From NCBI RefSeq assembly GCF_023887685.1, contig NZ_JAMWMR010000007.1, positions 186,001 to 250,000 of the forward strand: a stretch of DNA of 64,000 nucleotides, written 5' to 3'. This document shows, in pieces, positions 13,952 to 25,442 of the stretch (its first letter is position 1; each line of letters begins with the position of its first letter). The notes beneath the pieces were generated by a model that did not search any database, was not told the origin of the DNA, and saw nothing but the letters and a program-made list of their open reading frames with translations. A program made the translations under genes and the position numbers. The stretch is from Streptomyces macrolidinus. Lineage in GTDB: Bacteria; Actinomycetota; Actinomycetes; Streptomycetales; Streptomycetaceae.

Positions 13952-14682
13952 TCCGCAGGGCTGCCGTCGGGGACGCTGCCGAACTCGCTTGCCCCGACGG
14001 CAACTCCACAGACCTCTGGCACCACTACGGCCGAACCCGTGCCGAGGAAGACCGTGTCGTTCCCCGCACCTTCCGCTGGGTCTGGAGTCAAGACGGTGGC
14101 CCCGGGGCCGAGGTCCTGGGCGATCTGACGGGCAAGGTCGTCGGTGACCTCGGTGCCGGAGCTGCCAGGCATGCCGCCCATCTCGTCACCCGTCACGCCC
14201 CCGCCCGAGTCGACGCCGTCGATTCCTCTCCCGCGCAATGCGCCATGGCCAACGATCTGTTCGGACACCTCACCCCGCGCCTGCGCATCGTCCGATCCGA
14301 CGTCGTGAAGCACGTGCAGGCGGCGCCCGGCGCATACGACGTGCTGTACAGCGTCTTCGGCGCGGTCGACTTCACCGATCCGTACGAACTGCTCCCGGCC
14401 GTGGCCTCCGCACTTCGCCCTGGCGGCCGTCTGCTGTTCTCCACGCTCGCCCACTACCTGGGCGGCGCACCCGCGGAACTCGACGTCGTGCCCGCCGACA
14501 TCCCGGCGAGGACCTCGGACGGGGAGGTGACCACGATGCGCCGCTGGGTGCTCCAGGAACACGTCTGGAGGGAACTGCTGGATGCGTCCGGGTTCGCCCA
14601 GGTCGGCGTCGACGTGCTGCCGTCGGCAACCCGCGCTCCGCGCAGCGCCGACACGCTGTTCGTGACGGCCGTGCGGCAGTGA
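13948..14682 (+). CDS. SAM-dependent methyltransferase with DUF397-derived N-terminus
   Basis: 244 aa, class I methyltransferase. Motif I is VVGDLGAGAARHAAHL, the acidic strand end is VDAVDSSPAQ, and a post-motif LRPGGRLLFSTL is present. The substrate is unknown. The first residues, MIRRAAVGDAAELACPDGNS, line up with copy 4 of the array (MTRVACAGDASELA...PDGES) with the WFKSSYS part missing, and the DNA agrees. The enzyme therefore seems fused to a truncated fifth DUF397 copy. The GTG start overlaps the copy 4 stop. Confidence 0.85.
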   Translation: MIRRAAVGDAAELACPDGNSTDLWHHYGRTRAEEDRVVPRTFRWVWSQDGGPGAEVLGDLTGKVVGDLGAGAARHAAHLVTRHAPARVDAVDSSPAQCAMANDLFGHLTPRLRIVRSDVVKHVQAAPGAYDVLYSVFGAVDFTDPYELLPAVASALRPGGRLLFSTLAHYLGGAPAELDVVPADIPARTSDGEVTTMRRWVLQEHVWRELLDASGFAQVGVDVLPSATRAPRSADTLFVTAVRQ

Positions 14683-14713
14683 TGTTCACCTCGGGGCCCC
14701 GCCGACCATGATT

Positions 14714-16814
<2,101 letters not shown>

Positions 16815-16916
16815 GTCGCCCCCCGAGTGCGTGTTCGTGCCTTCCGCTACGCGACTCTAACGTGATGATCGCAACAGCTCCCGGATGGCGTCTCCACCCT
16901 TCCGGCGCGCTCCGGT

Positions 16917-16944
16917 TTGACGTCCGTCACGCTCGGGGTAATCT
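16917..16944 (+). promoter_or_regulatory. Candidate S10 operon promoter
   Basis: TTGACG (16917-16922), a 16-bp spacer and TAATCT (16939-16944). It would give a leader of about 375 nt before rpsJ. Other weaker promoters may exist in the 511-bp gap 16815-17325. Confidence 0.55.
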
Positions 16945-17021
16945 CTTCGGCTCGATTGGCCAGCGTGCCGTTGTCTATGGCAGACTGTCCGAGTTGCTCG
17001 GTCGAGTGTTGATGCTGCGCG

Positions 17022-17294
17022 CCTCCCGCCGGGAGGACCGGAAGCGAGTCCCACAGTACTCGTCGCCCTAACTGCCTTACGGCAGCACTGGGGCGGACGT
17101 ACGGGAATCTTCCGGGAAGTGTGAGTGCGGCACCGACCAGGCACCCGGTGGGTATTTCGCTCCCGGTTCCGCGGCTCCGGAAGGGCCGTGTTCCCCAGCA
17201 GGGAATGTTCGGACAAGGGACATTCATGTCGGCGGGAACGCGACACACCCGACCGCGTGGGTCGGAGCGGGACCTGGAATCCACCGGGTTCCAG
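17022..17294 (+). promoter_or_regulatory. Structured leader of the S10 operon
   Basis: The region in front of rpsJ has no convincing gene but many compact hairpins: CCTCCC-GCC-GGGAGG (17022-17036), CGAGT/ACTCG (17045-17062), CTGCC-TTAC-GGCAG (17072-17085), TTCCC-CAGCA-GGGAA (17191-17205), and CTGGAA/TTCCAG (17274-17294). The last overlaps an alternative ACCTGG/CCGGGT pairing. This density suggests a folded regulatory leader. In enteric bacteria the S10 leader is controlled by L4, but whether anything similar acts here is unknown. Confidence 0.5.
17241..17265 (+). promoter_or_regulatory. Leader element shared with the rpsL leader (copy 2)
   Basis: Identical over 25 nt to 5818-5842, including the CCGACC-GCGTG-GGTCGG hairpin, with a matching GTCGGCGGGA just before it. 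It ends 60 nt before the rpsJ start. Confidence 0.7.
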
Positions 17295-17325
17295 AGCGTA
17301 TGAGAGACAGGACTACAAAGTAGCC

Positions 17326-17634
17326 ATGGCGGGACAGAAGATCCGCATCCGGCTCAAGGCCTACGACCACGAGGTCATCGACTCTTCGGCGAAGAAGATC
17401 GTCGAGACGGTGACGCGTACTGGTGCGTCGGTCGCGGGCCCGGTGCCGCTGCCCACTGAGAAGAACGTGTACTGCGTCATCAAGTCGCCGCACAAGTACA
17501 AGGACTCGCGCGAGCACTTCGAGATGCGCACGCACAAGCGCCTCATCGACATCCTCGACCCGACTCCCAAGACCGTTGACTCCCTGATGCGACTCGACCT
17601 CCCGGCCGGTGTCGACATCGAGATCAAGCTCTGA
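17326..17634 (+). CDS. rpsJ: 30S ribosomal protein S10
   Basis: 102 aa, also the NusE partner in antitermination. The ATG at 17326 ([19 protein letters not shown]) gives the standard length; the frame is open far upstream but that part does not resemble S10. The ribosome site is weak (AGGAC, 16 nt upstream), so the leader may control initiation. First gene of the S10 operon, with rplC 17 nt downstream. Confidence 0.98.
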   Translation: MAGQKIRIRLKAYDHEVIDSSAKKIVETVTRTGASVAGPVPLPTEKNVYCVIKSPHKYKDSREHFEMRTHKRLIDILDPTPKTVDSLMRLDLPAGVDIEIKL

Positions 17635-17651
17635 GGCCGGTGATCTGAGAG

Positions 17652-18293
17652 ATGAAGCAGATCAAGGGCATCCTGGGCGAGAAGCTCGGCATGACGCAGG
17701 TCTGGGACGAGAACAACCGCGTTGTTCCCGTGACCGTCGTCAAGGCGGGCCCGAATGTCGTGACCCAGGTTCGTACGAACGACGTCGACGGCTACGAGTC
17801 GGTCCAGATCGCCTTCGGCGACATCGACCCGCGCAAGGTGAACAAGCCCCTCAAGGGCCACTTCGCCAAGGCCGACGTCACCCCGCGCCGCCACCTCGTC
17901 GAGATCCGCACCGCGGACGCCGCCGAGTACACCCTCGGCCAGGAGATCACCGCTGAGGTGTTCGAGGCCGGCGTGAAGGTCGACGTCACCGGCAAGAGCA
18001 AGGGCAAGGGCTTCGCCGGTGTCATGAAGCGTCACAACTTCAAGGGCCTCGGCGCCGGTCACGGCGTGCAGCGCAAGCACCGCTCGCCCGGTTCCATCGG
18101 TGGCTGCGCCACCCCGGGCCGTGTGTTCAAGGGCGTCCGCATGGCGGGCCGCATGGGCAACGAGCGGGTCACCACCCAGAACCTGACCGTCCACGCCGTT
18201 GACGCGGAGAAGGGTCTGCTGCTCATCAAGGGCGCGGTTCCTGGTCCGAACGGCGGCCTCGTCCTGGTCCGCACCGCGGCCAAGGGGGCCTGA
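17652..18293 (+). CDS. rplC: 50S ribosomal protein L3
   Basis: 213 aa. It begins [20 protein letters not shown]. The loop near the peptidyl-transferase centre is seen as [17 protein letters not shown] and [19 protein letters not shown]. An early assembly protein that binds the 3' end of 23S rRNA. Follows rpsJ in the S10 operon; a GAGAG ribosome site lies directly upstream. Confidence 0.98.
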   Translation: MKQIKGILGEKLGMTQVWDENNRVVPVTVVKAGPNVVTQVRTNDVDGYESVQIAFGDIDPRKVNKPLKGHFAKADVTPRRHLVEIRTADAAEYTLGQEITAEVFEAGVKVDVTGKSKGKGFAGVMKRHNFKGLGAGHGVQRKHRSPGSIGGCATPGRVFKGVRMAGRMGNERVTTQNLTVHAVDAEKGLLLIKGAVPGPNGGLVLVRTAAKGA

Positions 18294-18301
18294 GGTAACC
18301 G

Positions 18302-18955
18302 ATGAGCACTGTTGACATCCTTTCGCCGGCTGGCGAGAAGGCCGGTACCGTCGAGCTCCCCGCGGAGATCTTCGACGTGGAGAAGGTCAGCATCCCGCTG
18401 ATCCACCAGGTCGTCGTCGCCCAGCTCGCCGCGGCCCGCCAGGGCACGCACAAGACCAAGACCCGCGCGGAAGTCCGTGGTGGTGGCCGCAAGCCGTACC
18501 GCCAGAAGGGCACCGGTCGCGCCCGCCAGGGTTCGACCCGCGCGCCGCAGTTCGCCGGTGGTGGCGTCGTGCACGGTCCCGTGCCGCGTGACTACTCGCA
18601 GCGGACCCCGAAGAAGATGAAGGCCGCGGCCCTGCGCCACGCCCTCACCGACCGGGCCCGCAACAACCGCATCCACGTCGTCTCCGACGTGGTCGAGTCG
18701 GGCATCTCCACCAAGGCTGCCAAGGCTCTCCTCGGCAAGATCAGCGAGCGCAAGAACGTGCTCCTGGTCGTCGAGCGTGAGAACGAGAAGGCCCTGCTGT
18801 CCGCTCGTAACCTGCCCCAGGTTCACATCCTGGAGCCGGGCCAGCTGAACACGTACGACGTGATCGTCTCGGACGACGTGGTCTTCACCCAGGCCGCTCT
18901 CGAGTCCTTCGTCGCCGGCCCGAAGGCCAACGACATCGAAGGGAGCGAGGCCTGA
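18302..18955 (+). CDS. rplD: 50S ribosomal protein L4
   Basis: 217 aa. The long basic loop that lines the exit tunnel is present ([20 protein letters not shown]), followed by [17 protein letters not shown]. In E. coli L4 also represses the S10 operon; that activity is not known to extend to actinobacteria. The stop shares one base with the rplW start. Confidence 0.98.
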   Translation: MSTVDILSPAGEKAGTVELPAEIFDVEKVSIPLIHQVVVAQLAAARQGTHKTKTRAEVRGGGRKPYRQKGTGRARQGSTRAPQFAGGGVVHGPVPRDYSQRTPKKMKAAALRHALTDRARNNRIHVVSDVVESGISTKAAKALLGKISERKNVLLVVERENEKALLSARNLPQVHILEPGQLNTYDVIVSDDVVFTQAALESFVAGPKANDIEGSEA

Positions 18956-19374
18956 TGGCTACGCGTCACCCGAGCATTGCCTCGAAGGCCGCCAAGGCCG
19001 CCAAGGCCGCGCGCGTCGCCAAGGCGCGTCGTCACGCCGCCGAGGGCAAGAACACCGTCGTCACCCCGGCGAGCAAGGCGTACACGGACCCCCGTGACGT
19101 CCTGCTGAAGCCGGTCGTGTCGGAGAAGAGCTACGCGCTCCTCGACGAGAACAAGTACACGTTCATCGTCGACCCGAACGCCAACAAGACCCAGATCAAG
19201 CAGGCCGTCCAGGCGGTCTTCTCGGTCAAGGTCACCGGGGTCAACACGATCAACCGCCAGGGCAAGCGCAAGCGGACCCGCACGGGCTTCGGCCAGCGTG
19301 CCGCCACCAAGCGCGCGATCGTGACCCTCGCCGAGGGCGACCGTATCGACATCTTCGGCGGTCCGACCGCCTGA
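18955..19374 (+). CDS. rplW: 50S ribosomal protein L23 with N-terminal extension
   Basis: 139 aa, about 40 longer than the usual L23. The extra part is an Ala/Lys/Arg-rich N-terminus ([20 protein letters not shown]). The L23 fold then begins at [20 protein letters not shown]23 sits at the tunnel exit and is the docking site for trigger factor and SRP. The start codon overlaps the rplD stop by 1 bp. A shorter protein could start only at codons lacking a ribosome site. Confidence 0.97.
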   Translation: MATRHPSIASKAAKAAKAARVAKARRHAAEGKNTVVTPASKAYTDPRDVLLKPVVSEKSYALLDENKYTFIVDPNANKTQIKQAVQAVFSVKVTGVNTINRQGKRKRTRTGFGQRAATKRAIVTLAEGDRIDIFGGPTA

Positions 19375-19414
19375 GGGCGGTCCGGATCGTCCGATATCGG
19401 ACGAGGACTGAGAA

Positions 19415-20251
19415 ATGGGTATCCGCAAGTACAAGCCGACGACTCCTGGCCGTCGTGGCGCCAGCGTCGCCGACTTCGTCGAGGTCACGCGGTCCACGCC
19501 GGAGAAGTCGCTGGTCCGTCCCTTGCACAGCAAGGGCGGCCGTAACAACACCGGTCGTGTGACCGTTCGCCACCAGGGTGGCGGACACAAGCGCGCCTAC
19601 CGCGTGATCGACTTCCGTCGTCACGACAAGGACGGCGTGCCGGCGAAGGTCGCGCACATCGAGTACGACCCCAACCGCACCGCGCGCATCGCGCTGCTGC
19701 ACTACGCGGACGGCGAGAAGCGCTACATCCTCGCGCCGCGTGGCCTGTCGCAGGGCGACCGCGTCGAGAACGGTCCCGGGGCCGACATCAAGCCGGGTAA
19801 CAACCTGGCCCTGAGGAACATCCCGGTCGGTACGACGCTGCACGCCATCGAGCTGCGTCCCGGCGGCGGCGCGAAGTTCGCCCGCTCCGCCGGCGCCTCG
19901 GTGCAGCTCCTCGCGAAGGAGGGCGCCTACGCCCACCTGCGCATGCCGTCCGGTGAGATCCGCCTGGTCGACGTCCGCTGCCGCGCCACCGTTGGTGAGG
20001 TCGGCAACGCCGAGCAGTCGAACATCAACTGGGGCAAGGCGGGCCGCAAGCGGTGGCTGGGCGTTCGCCCGACCGTCCGTGGTGTGGTCATGAACCCGGT
20101 TGACCACCCGCACGGTGGTGGTGAGGGCCGGACCTCCGGTGGCCGCCACCCTGTGTCCCCGTGGGGCAAGAAGGAAGGCCGTACTCGTTCGCCCAAGAAG
20201 GCGTCGAACAAGTACATCGTCCGCCGCCGCAAGACGAACAAGAAGCGCTAA
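19415..20251 (+). CDS. rplB: 50S ribosomal protein L2
   Basis: 278 aa, standard. It carries the conserved His-containing [19 protein letters not shown] segment near the peptidyl-transferase centre and a Lys/Arg-rich end. Required for subunit joining. An ACGAGGA ribosome site precedes the ATG. Confidence 0.98.
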   Translation: MGIRKYKPTTPGRRGASVADFVEVTRSTPEKSLVRPLHSKGGRNNTGRVTVRHQGGGHKRAYRVIDFRRHDKDGVPAKVAHIEYDPNRTARIALLHYADGEKRYILAPRGLSQGDRVENGPGADIKPGNNLALRNIPVGTTLHAIELRPGGGAKFARSAGASVQLLAKEGAYAHLRMPSGEIRLVDVRCRATVGEVGNAEQSNINWGKAGRKRWLGVRPTVRGVVMNPVDHPHGGGEGRTSGGRHPVSPWGKKEGRTRSPKKASNKYIVRRRKTNKKR

Positions 20252-20263
20252 GGACGGGTTGAG

Positions 20264-20545
20264 ATGCCTCGTAGCTTGAAGAAGGGGCCCTTCGTCGACG
20301 ACCACCTGATGAAGAAGGTGGACACGCAGAACGAAGCCGGCACCAAGAACGTCATCAAGACCTGGTCCCGCCGCTCGATGATCGTCCCGGCCATGCTCGG
20401 CCACACGATCGCGGTGCACAACGGCAAGACCCACATCCCGGTGTTTGTCACCGAGTCGATGGTCGGCCACAAGCTCGGTGAGTTCTCGCCGACCCGCACC
20501 TTCCGGGGTCACATCAAGGACGACCGGAAGTCGAAGCGCCGCTAG
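20264..20545 (+). CDS. rpsS: 30S ribosomal protein S19
   Basis: 93 aa. Typical [19 protein letters not shown] start and [17 protein letters not shown] end. It lies in the head of the 30S subunit with S13. 12 nt after rplB. Confidence 0.98.
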   Translation: MPRSLKKGPFVDDHLMKKVDTQNEAGTKNVIKTWSRRSMIVPAMLGHTIAVHNGKTHIPVFVTESMVGHKLGEFSPTRTFRGHIKDDRKSKRR

Positions 20546-20589
20546 TCAGCGGGGTGCGATTGACCATGACAAACATCGAAGGGACAACC

Positions 20590-20937
20590 ATGGAAGCCAG
20601 GGCCCAGGCGCGGTACATCCGCGTCACGCCCATGAAGGCCCGCCGTGTGGTGGACCTCATCCGTGGCATGGACGCCACGGAGGCTCAGGCGGTCCTGCGT
20701 TTCGCCCCGCAGGCCGCGAGCGTGCCGGTCGGCAAGGTGCTGGACAGCGCCATTGCCAACGCCGCGCACAACTACGACCACACCGATGTCGACAGCCTCT
20801 ACATCTCCGAGGCCTACGTCGACGAGGGTCCGACCCTGAAGCGGTTCCGGCCGCGCGCCCAGGGCCGTGCCTACCGGATCCGCAAGCGGACCAGCCACAT
20901 CACCGTGGTCGTCAGCAGCAAGGAAGGAACCCGGTAA
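20590..20937 (+). CDS. rplV: 50S ribosomal protein L22
   Basis: 115 aa from the ATG at 20590 ([20 protein letters not shown]). In-frame starts at 20554 and 20566 exist, but the best ribosome site (GAAGGGAC) precedes 20590 and the length then matches the family. The beta-hairpin that reaches into the exit tunnel is intact ([13 protein letters not shown]). The stop overlaps rpsC by 1 bp. Confidence 0.96.
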   Translation: MEARAQARYIRVTPMKARRVVDLIRGMDATEAQAVLRFAPQAASVPVGKVLDSAIANAAHNYDHTDVDSLYISEAYVDEGPTLKRFRPRAQGRAYRIRKRTSHITVVVSSKEGTR

Positions 20938-21761
20938 TGGGCCAGAAGGTAAACCCGCATGGGTTCCGGCTCGGTGTCACGACCGACTTCAAGTCGCGTT
21001 GGTACGCCGACAAGCTGTACAAGGACTACGTCAAGGAAGACGTCGCCATCCGTCGGATGATGACGTCCGGCATGGAGCGCGCCGGCATCTCGAAGGTGGA
21101 GATCGAGCGCACCCGTGACCGTGTCCGCGTGGACATCCACACCGCGCGTCCGGGCATCGTCATCGGCCGCCGTGGCGCCGAGGCCGACCGCATCCGCGGT
21201 GACCTCGAGAAGCTCACGGGCAAGCAGGTCCAGCTGAACATCCTCGAGGTCAAGAACCCCGAGACGGACGCTCAGCTCGTGGCCCAGGCCGTCGCCGAGC
21301 AGCTCTCCTCCCGTGTCTCCTTCCGTCGCGCCATGCGTAAGAGCATGCAGTCGGCGATGAAGGCGGGCGCGAAGGGCATCAAGATCCAGTGCGGTGGCCG
21401 TCTCGGCGGCGCCGAGATGTCCCGCTCGGAGTTCTACCGCGAGGGCCGTGTGCCCCTGCACACGCTCCGCGCGAACGTGGACTACGGCTTCTTCGAGGCC
21501 AAGACGACCTTCGGCCGTATCGGTGTGAAGGTCTGGATCTACAAGGGCGATGTCAAGAACATCGCCGAGGTCCGCGCCGAGAACGCCGCTGCCCGTGCGG
21601 GTAACCGCCCGGCGCGCGGTGGCTCCGACCGCCCGGCCCGTGGTGGCCGCGGTGGCGAGCGGCGCGGTCGTAAGCCGCAGCAGGCTCAGCAGGCTGCCGA
21701 GGCCCCCAAGGCCGAGGCTCCCGCCGCCGCTCCGGCTGAGAGCACCGGAACGGAGGCCTGA
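20937..21761 (+). CDS. rpsC: 30S ribosomal protein S3
   Basis: 274 aa. The N-terminus [20 protein letters not shown] fixes the start. KH domain around [18 protein letters not shown]. The C-terminus is extended by an Arg/Gly-rich then Ala/Pro/Glu-rich tail ([17 protein letters not shown]), longer than in E. coli and usual for actinobacteria. S3 forms the mRNA entry site with S4 and S5. Confidence 0.98.
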   Translation: MGQKVNPHGFRLGVTTDFKSRWYADKLYKDYVKEDVAIRRMMTSGMERAGISKVEIERTRDRVRVDIHTARPGIVIGRRGAEADRIRGDLEKLTGKQVQLNILEVKNPETDAQLVAQAVAEQLSSRVSFRRAMRKSMQSAMKAGAKGIKIQCGGRLGGAEMSRSEFYREGRVPLHTLRANVDYGFFEAKTTFGRIGVKVWIYKGDVKNIAEVRAENAAARAGNRPARGGSDRPARGGRGGERRGRKPQQAQQAAEAPKAEAPAAAPAESTGTEA

Positions 21762-21766
21762 CCGAC

Positions 21767-22186
21767 ATGCTGATCCCCCGTAGGGTCAAGCACCGCAAGC
21801 AGCACCACCCGAAGCGCTCTGGTATGGCCAAGGGTGGAACGCAGGTTGCGTTCGGCGAGTACGGCATCCAGGCGCTGACCCCGGCGTACGTCACGAACCG
21901 CCAGATCGAAGCGGCTCGTATCGCCATGACTCGTCACATCAAGCGTGGCGGCAAGGTCTGGATCAACATCTACCCGGACCGCCCGCTGACCAAGAAGCCC
22001 GCCGAGACCCGCATGGGTTCCGGTAAGGGTTCCCCGGAGTGGTGGATCGCGAACGTCAAGCCCGGTCGGGTGATGTTCGAGCTGTCCTACCCGAACGAGA
22101 AGATCGCCCGTGAGGCGCTGACTCGTGCGGCCCACAAGCTGCCGATGAAGTGCCGGATCGTCAAGCGCGAGGCAGGTGAAGCGTGA
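21767..22186 (+). CDS. rplP: 50S ribosomal protein L16
   Basis: 139 aa. [20 protein letters not shown] start. [19 protein letters not shown] is the signature segment near the A-site tRNA. The stop overlaps the region of the rpmC start. Confidence 0.98.
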   Translation: MLIPRRVKHRKQHHPKRSGMAKGGTQVAFGEYGIQALTPAYVTNRQIEAARIAMTRHIKRGGKVWINIYPDRPLTKKPAETRMGSGKGSPEWWIANVKPGRVMFELSYPNEKIAREALTRAAHKLPMKCRIVKREAGEA

Positions 22187-22410
22187 TGTCGGCCGGTACC
22201 AAGGCGTCCGAGCTGCGCGAGCTGGGCAACGAGGAGCTTCTGGGCAAGCTCCGCGAGGCCAAGGAAGAGCTGTTCAACCTCCGCTTCCAGGCGGCTACGG
22301 GTCAGCTCGAGAACCACGGCCGTCTGAAGGCGGTCCGCAAGGACATCGCGCGGATCTACACCCTGATGCGCGAGCGTGAGCTGGGCATCGAAACGGTGGA
22401 GAACGCCTGA
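22186..22410 (+). CDS. rpmC: 50S ribosomal protein L29
   Basis: 74 aa from ATG 22186 ([18 protein letters not shown]). A GTG at 22183 overlapping the rplP stop is an equally placed alternative that would add one residue. Two-helix protein at the tunnel exit next to L23, with the motif [17 protein letters not shown]. The stop shares a base with rpsQ. Confidence 0.96.
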   Translation: MSAGTKASELRELGNEELLGKLREAKEELFNLRFQAATGQLENHGRLKAVRKDIARIYTLMRERELGIETVENA

Positions 22411-22694
22411 TGAGCGAGAAGAACGTGACTGAGAACGCAGAGGCCCGCGGCTTCCGCAAGACCCGTGAGGGTCTGGTCGTCAGCGACAAGATGGACAAGA
22501 CCGTCGTCGTCGCTGTCGAGGACCGCGTCAAGCACGCGCTGTACGGCAAGGTCATCCGCCGTACGAACAAGCTCAAGGCGCACGACGAGCAGAACGCCGC
22601 GGGTGTCGGCGACCGCGTCCTCCTGATGGAGACCCGGCCGCTGTCCGCGACCAAGCGCTGGCGCATCGTCGAGATCCTCGAGAAGGCCAAGTAG
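22410..22694 (+). CDS. rpsQ: 30S ribosomal protein S17
   Basis: 94 aa. An N-terminal lead ([15 protein letters not shown]) precedes the OB-fold core [20 protein letters not shown]. Last gene of the classical S10 group. A 130-nt structured gap follows before rplN. Confidence 0.97.
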   Translation: MSEKNVTENAEARGFRKTREGLVVSDKMDKTVVVAVEDRVKHALYGKVIRRTNKLKAHDEQNAAGVGDRVLLMETRPLSATKRWRIVEILEKAK

Positions 22695-22696
22695 GC

Positions 22697-22795
22697 AGTT
22701 CCCGCAAGGGAATTCCATGAGTAGGCCTGCGGGGCAGTTGCCTCGCAGGACAGTTCCGCCAGGCTCGGCAGGGGTTCCGTAACAGGACCCCTGCC
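22697..22795 (+). promoter_or_regulatory. Three hairpins between rpsQ and rplN
   Basis: Hairpin 1 (22697-22714) is TTCCC-GCAA-GGGAA with a GNRA loop and weaker outer pairs. Hairpin 2 (22726-22749) pairs CCTGCGGGGC with GCCTCGCAGG, with one wobble. Hairpin 3 (22767-22795) pairs GGCAGGGGT with ACCCCTGCC, plus CC/GG inside. None has a T tract. The position is the classical S10/spc operon boundary, so this may be an attenuator, a processing site or a ribosomal-protein binding site. Inferred. Confidence 0.6.
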
Positions 22796-22824
22796 GGGAA
22801 CCGGCAGACAAACAGGAGATAGAC

Positions 22825-23193
22825 GTGATCCAGCAGGAGTCGCGACTGCGCGTCGCCGACAACACTGGTGCGAAGGAAATCCTTTGCATCCGTGTGCTCG
22901 GTGGCTCCGGTCGCCGCTACGCGGGCATCGGTGACGTCATCGTCGCCACCGTCAAGGACGCGATCCCCGGTGGCAACGTGAAGAAGGGTGACGTCGTCAA
23001 GGCGGTCATCGTTCGCACCGTCAAGGAGCGCCGCCGTCAGGACGGCTCGTACATCCGCTTCGACGAGAACGCCGCCGTCATTCTGAAGAACGACGGCGAC
23101 CCTCGCGGCACCCGTATCTTCGGCCCGGTCGGCCGTGAGCTGCGCGAGAAGAAGTTCATGAAGATCATCTCGCTCGCGCCGGAGGTGCTGTAA
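22825..23193 (+). CDS. rplN: 50S ribosomal protein L14
   Basis: 122 aa, [20 protein letters not shown] start from GTG after an AGGAG site. It contacts the 30S subunit (bridge B5/B8) and is the target of the silencing factor RsfS. First gene of the spc group. Confidence 0.98.
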   Translation: MIQQESRLRVADNTGAKEILCIRVLGGSGRRYAGIGDVIVATVKDAIPGGNVKKGDVVKAVIVRTVKERRRQDGSYIRFDENAAVILKNDGDPRGTRIFGPVGRELREKKFMKIISLAPEVL

Positions 23194-23195
23194 GC

Positions 23196-23519
23196 ATGAA
23201 GATCAAGAAGGGCGACCTGGTCCAGGTCATCACCGGCAAGGACAAGGGCAAGCAGGGCAAGGTCATTGCCGCTTACCCGCGCGACGAGCGCGTCCTGGTC
23301 GAGGGTGTCAACCGGGTCAAGAAGCACACCAAGGCCGGCCCGACCGCTCGCGGTTCCCAGGCCGGCGGCATCGTGACCACCGAGGCCCCGATCCACGTGT
23401 CCAACGTCCAGTTGGTCGTGGAGAAGGACGGCAACAAGGTCGTCACGCGTGTCGGCTACCGCTTCGACGAGAACGGCAACAAGATCCGCGTTGCCAAGCG
23501 GACGGGTGAGGACATCTGA
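23196..23519 (+). CDS. rplX: 50S ribosomal protein L24
   Basis: 107 aa with the KOW motif [20 protein letters not shown] at the N-terminus. An assembly-initiating protein near the tunnel exit. It begins 2 nt after rplN and its stop overlaps the rplE start by 1 bp. Confidence 0.98.
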   Translation: MKIKKGDLVQVITGKDKGKQGKVIAAYPRDERVLVEGVNRVKKHTKAGPTARGSQAGGIVTTEAPIHVSNVQLVVEKDGNKVVTRVGYRFDENGNKIRVAKRTGEDI

Positions 23520-24073
23520 TGGCTACCACCACTCCGCGTCTGAAGCAGAAGTACCGCGACGAGATCGCGGGCAAGCTGCGTGACGAGTTCAAGTACGAGA
23601 ACGTCATGCAGACCCCGGGCCTCGTCAAGATCGTGGTCAACATGGGTGTGGGCGACGCCGCCCGCGACTCCAAGCTGATCGAGGGCGCCATCCGCGACCT
23701 CACCACGATCACCGGTCAGAAGCCGGCCGTCACCAAGGCCCGCAAGTCCATCGCGCAGTTCAAGCTGCGTGAGGGTCAGCCGATCGGTGCCCACGTCACG
23801 CTCCGTGGCGACCGCATGTGGGAGTTCCTGGACCGCACCCTGTCGCTCGCGCTGCCGCGCATCCGCGACTTCCGCGGCCTGTCCCCCAAGCAGTTCGACG
23901 GCCGTGGCAACTACACCTTCGGTCTCACGGAGCAGGTCATGTTCCACGAGATCGACCAGGACAAGATCGACCGCGTCCGGGGTATGGACATCACCGTGGT
24001 CACCACGGCGACCAACGACGCTGAGGGCCGCGCGCTCCTTCGTCACCTCGGCTTCCCCTTCAAGGAGGCGTGA
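23519..24073 (+). CDS. rplE: 50S ribosomal protein L5
   Basis: 184 aa. [20 protein letters not shown] and [19 protein letters not shown] are the signature regions. Binds 5S rRNA and bridges to S13. A GGGTGAGG site lies inside the rplX end. Confidence 0.98.
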   Translation: MATTTPRLKQKYRDEIAGKLRDEFKYENVMQTPGLVKIVVNMGVGDAARDSKLIEGAIRDLTTITGQKPAVTKARKSIAQFKLREGQPIGAHVTLRGDRMWEFLDRTLSLALPRIRDFRGLSPKQFDGRGNYTFGLTEQVMFHEIDQDKIDRVRGMDITVVTTATNDAEGRALLRHLGFPFKEA

Positions 24074-24078
24074 GCGAG

Positions 24079-24264
24079 ATGGCGAAGAAGGCTCTGATTG
24101 CCAAGGCTGCTCGCAAGCCGAAGTTCGGTGTGCGCTCGTACACCCGCTGCCAGCGCTGCGGTCGTCCGCACTCCGTGTACCGCAAGTTCGGCCTGTGCCG
24201 CGTGTGCCTTCGTGAGATGGCTCACCGTGGCGAGCTGCCGGGCGTGACCAAGAGCTCCTGGTAA
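24079..24264 (+). CDS. rpsZ: 30S ribosomal protein S14, zinc-binding type
   Basis: 61 aa from ATG 24079 ([20 protein letters not shown]); a GTG 9 nt upstream is rejected on length. Two Cys-x2-Cys pairs (CQRCG and CRVCL) form the zinc site of the short S14 class. Streptomycetes usually keep a longer zinc-free S14 elsewhere for zinc limitation; none is in this window. A gap of 212 nt then precedes rpsH. Confidence 0.97.
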   Translation: MAKKALIAKAARKPKFGVRSYTRCQRCGRPHSVYRKFGLCRVCLREMAHRGELPGVTKSSW

Positions 24265-24476
24265 TCCCCTAGTTCGGGATTCCCAAGGCTCTCGGTAAGC
24301 ATCTGGGGGCGGCGGGACGCCCAGCACACATGCCGTAGGCTTGTGGGGTTGGGCGCCTGCCGTGCCCGTACGACTTACTACGCCGTAGGTCCACCGCGCC
24401 GCACCCGTCCCGTCTCGGATCGGGGAGAGGGATGGCGCACCAGGAAACCCCGGCGAGAGAGGCCGAAGGCCAATTC

Positions 24477-24875
24477 ATGACCATGACTGATCCGATCGCA
24501 GACATGCTTACGCGTCTGCGGAACGCGAACTCGGCGTACCACGACTCCGTGGCGATGCCGCACTCGAAGATCAAGTCGCACATCGCGGAGATCCTCCAGC
24601 AGGAGGGCTTCATCACGGGCTGGAAGGTCGAGGACGCCGAGGTCGGCAAGAACCTCGTTCTCGAGCTGAAGTTCGGTCCGAACCGTGAGCGCTCCATCGC
24701 GGGCATCAAGCGGATCTCCAAGCCCGGTCTCCGGGTTTACGCGAAGTCCACCAACCTGCCCAAGGTGCTCGGTGGCCTCGGCGTGGCGATCATCTCCACG
24801 TCCCACGGGCTCCTCACCGACAAGCAGGCCGGCAAGAAGGGCGTAGGCGGAGAAGTTCTCGCCTACGTCTGGTAA
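24477..24875 (+). CDS. rpsH: 30S ribosomal protein S8
   Basis: 132 aa from ATG 24477 ([20 protein letters not shown]). An upstream in-frame start at 24432 would add 15 residues unlike S8. The GTG-free C-terminus ...[20 protein letters not shown] is typical. S8 is the spc operon repressor in E. coli, acting near the L5 start. Here the 212-nt gap before rpsH holds a GGGCG/CGCCC hairpin and two GCCGTAGG repeats but no recognised S8 site. Confidence 0.97.
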   Translation: MTMTDPIADMLTRLRNANSAYHDSVAMPHSKIKSHIAEILQQEGFITGWKVEDAEVGKNLVLELKFGPNRERSIAGIKRISKPGLRVYAKSTNLPKVLGGLGVAIISTSHGLLTDKQAGKKGVGGEVLAYVW

Positions 24876-24899
24876 CGGAAGGGAACGGAGGAAACAGCT

Positions 24900-25439
24900 A
24901 TGTCGCGCATCGGCAAGCTCCCCATCGCGGTTCCCGCCGGCGTGGACGTCACCCTCGACGGCAGCACGGTTTCGGTCAAGGGCCCCAAGGGCACGCTGAC
25001 CCACACCGTCGCCTCGCCCATCGAGATCGTCAAGGCTGAGGACGGCACCCTCCAGGTGACCCGTCCCAACGACGAGCGTCAGAACAAGGCCCTGCACGGC
25101 CTGTCCCGCACGCTGGTGGCGAACATGATCACCGGCGTGACCCAGGGTTACGTGAAGAAGCTCGAGATCAGTGGTGTCGGTTACCGCGTGACCGCCAAGG
25201 GCTCGAACCTCGAGTTCGCGCTCGGCTACAGCCACCCGATCACCGTCGAGGCGCCCGAGGGCATCACCTTCAAGGTGGAGACCCCGACCCGCTTCTCGGT
25301 CGAGGGCATCGACAAGCAGAAGGTCGGCGAGGTTGCGGCCAACATCCGCAAGCTGCGTAAGCCCGACCCGTACAAGGCCAAGGGCGTCAAGTACGAGGGC
25401 GAAGTCATCCGCCGCAAGGTCGGAAAGGCGGGTAAGTAA
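24900..25439 (+). CDS. rplF: 50S ribosomal protein L6
   Basis: 179 aa, [20 protein letters not shown] start with a GGAGG site. Two related L6 folds; the second ends with [20 protein letters not shown]. Lies near the factor-binding region of the 50S subunit. Confidence 0.98.
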   Translation: MSRIGKLPIAVPAGVDVTLDGSTVSVKGPKGTLTHTVASPIEIVKAEDGTLQVTRPNDERQNKALHGLSRTLVANMITGVTQGYVKKLEISGVGYRVTAKGSNLEFALGYSHPITVEAPEGITFKVETPTRFSVEGIDKQKVGEVAANIRKLRKPDPYKAKGVKYEGEVIRRKVGKAGK

Positions 25440-25442
25440 GCC

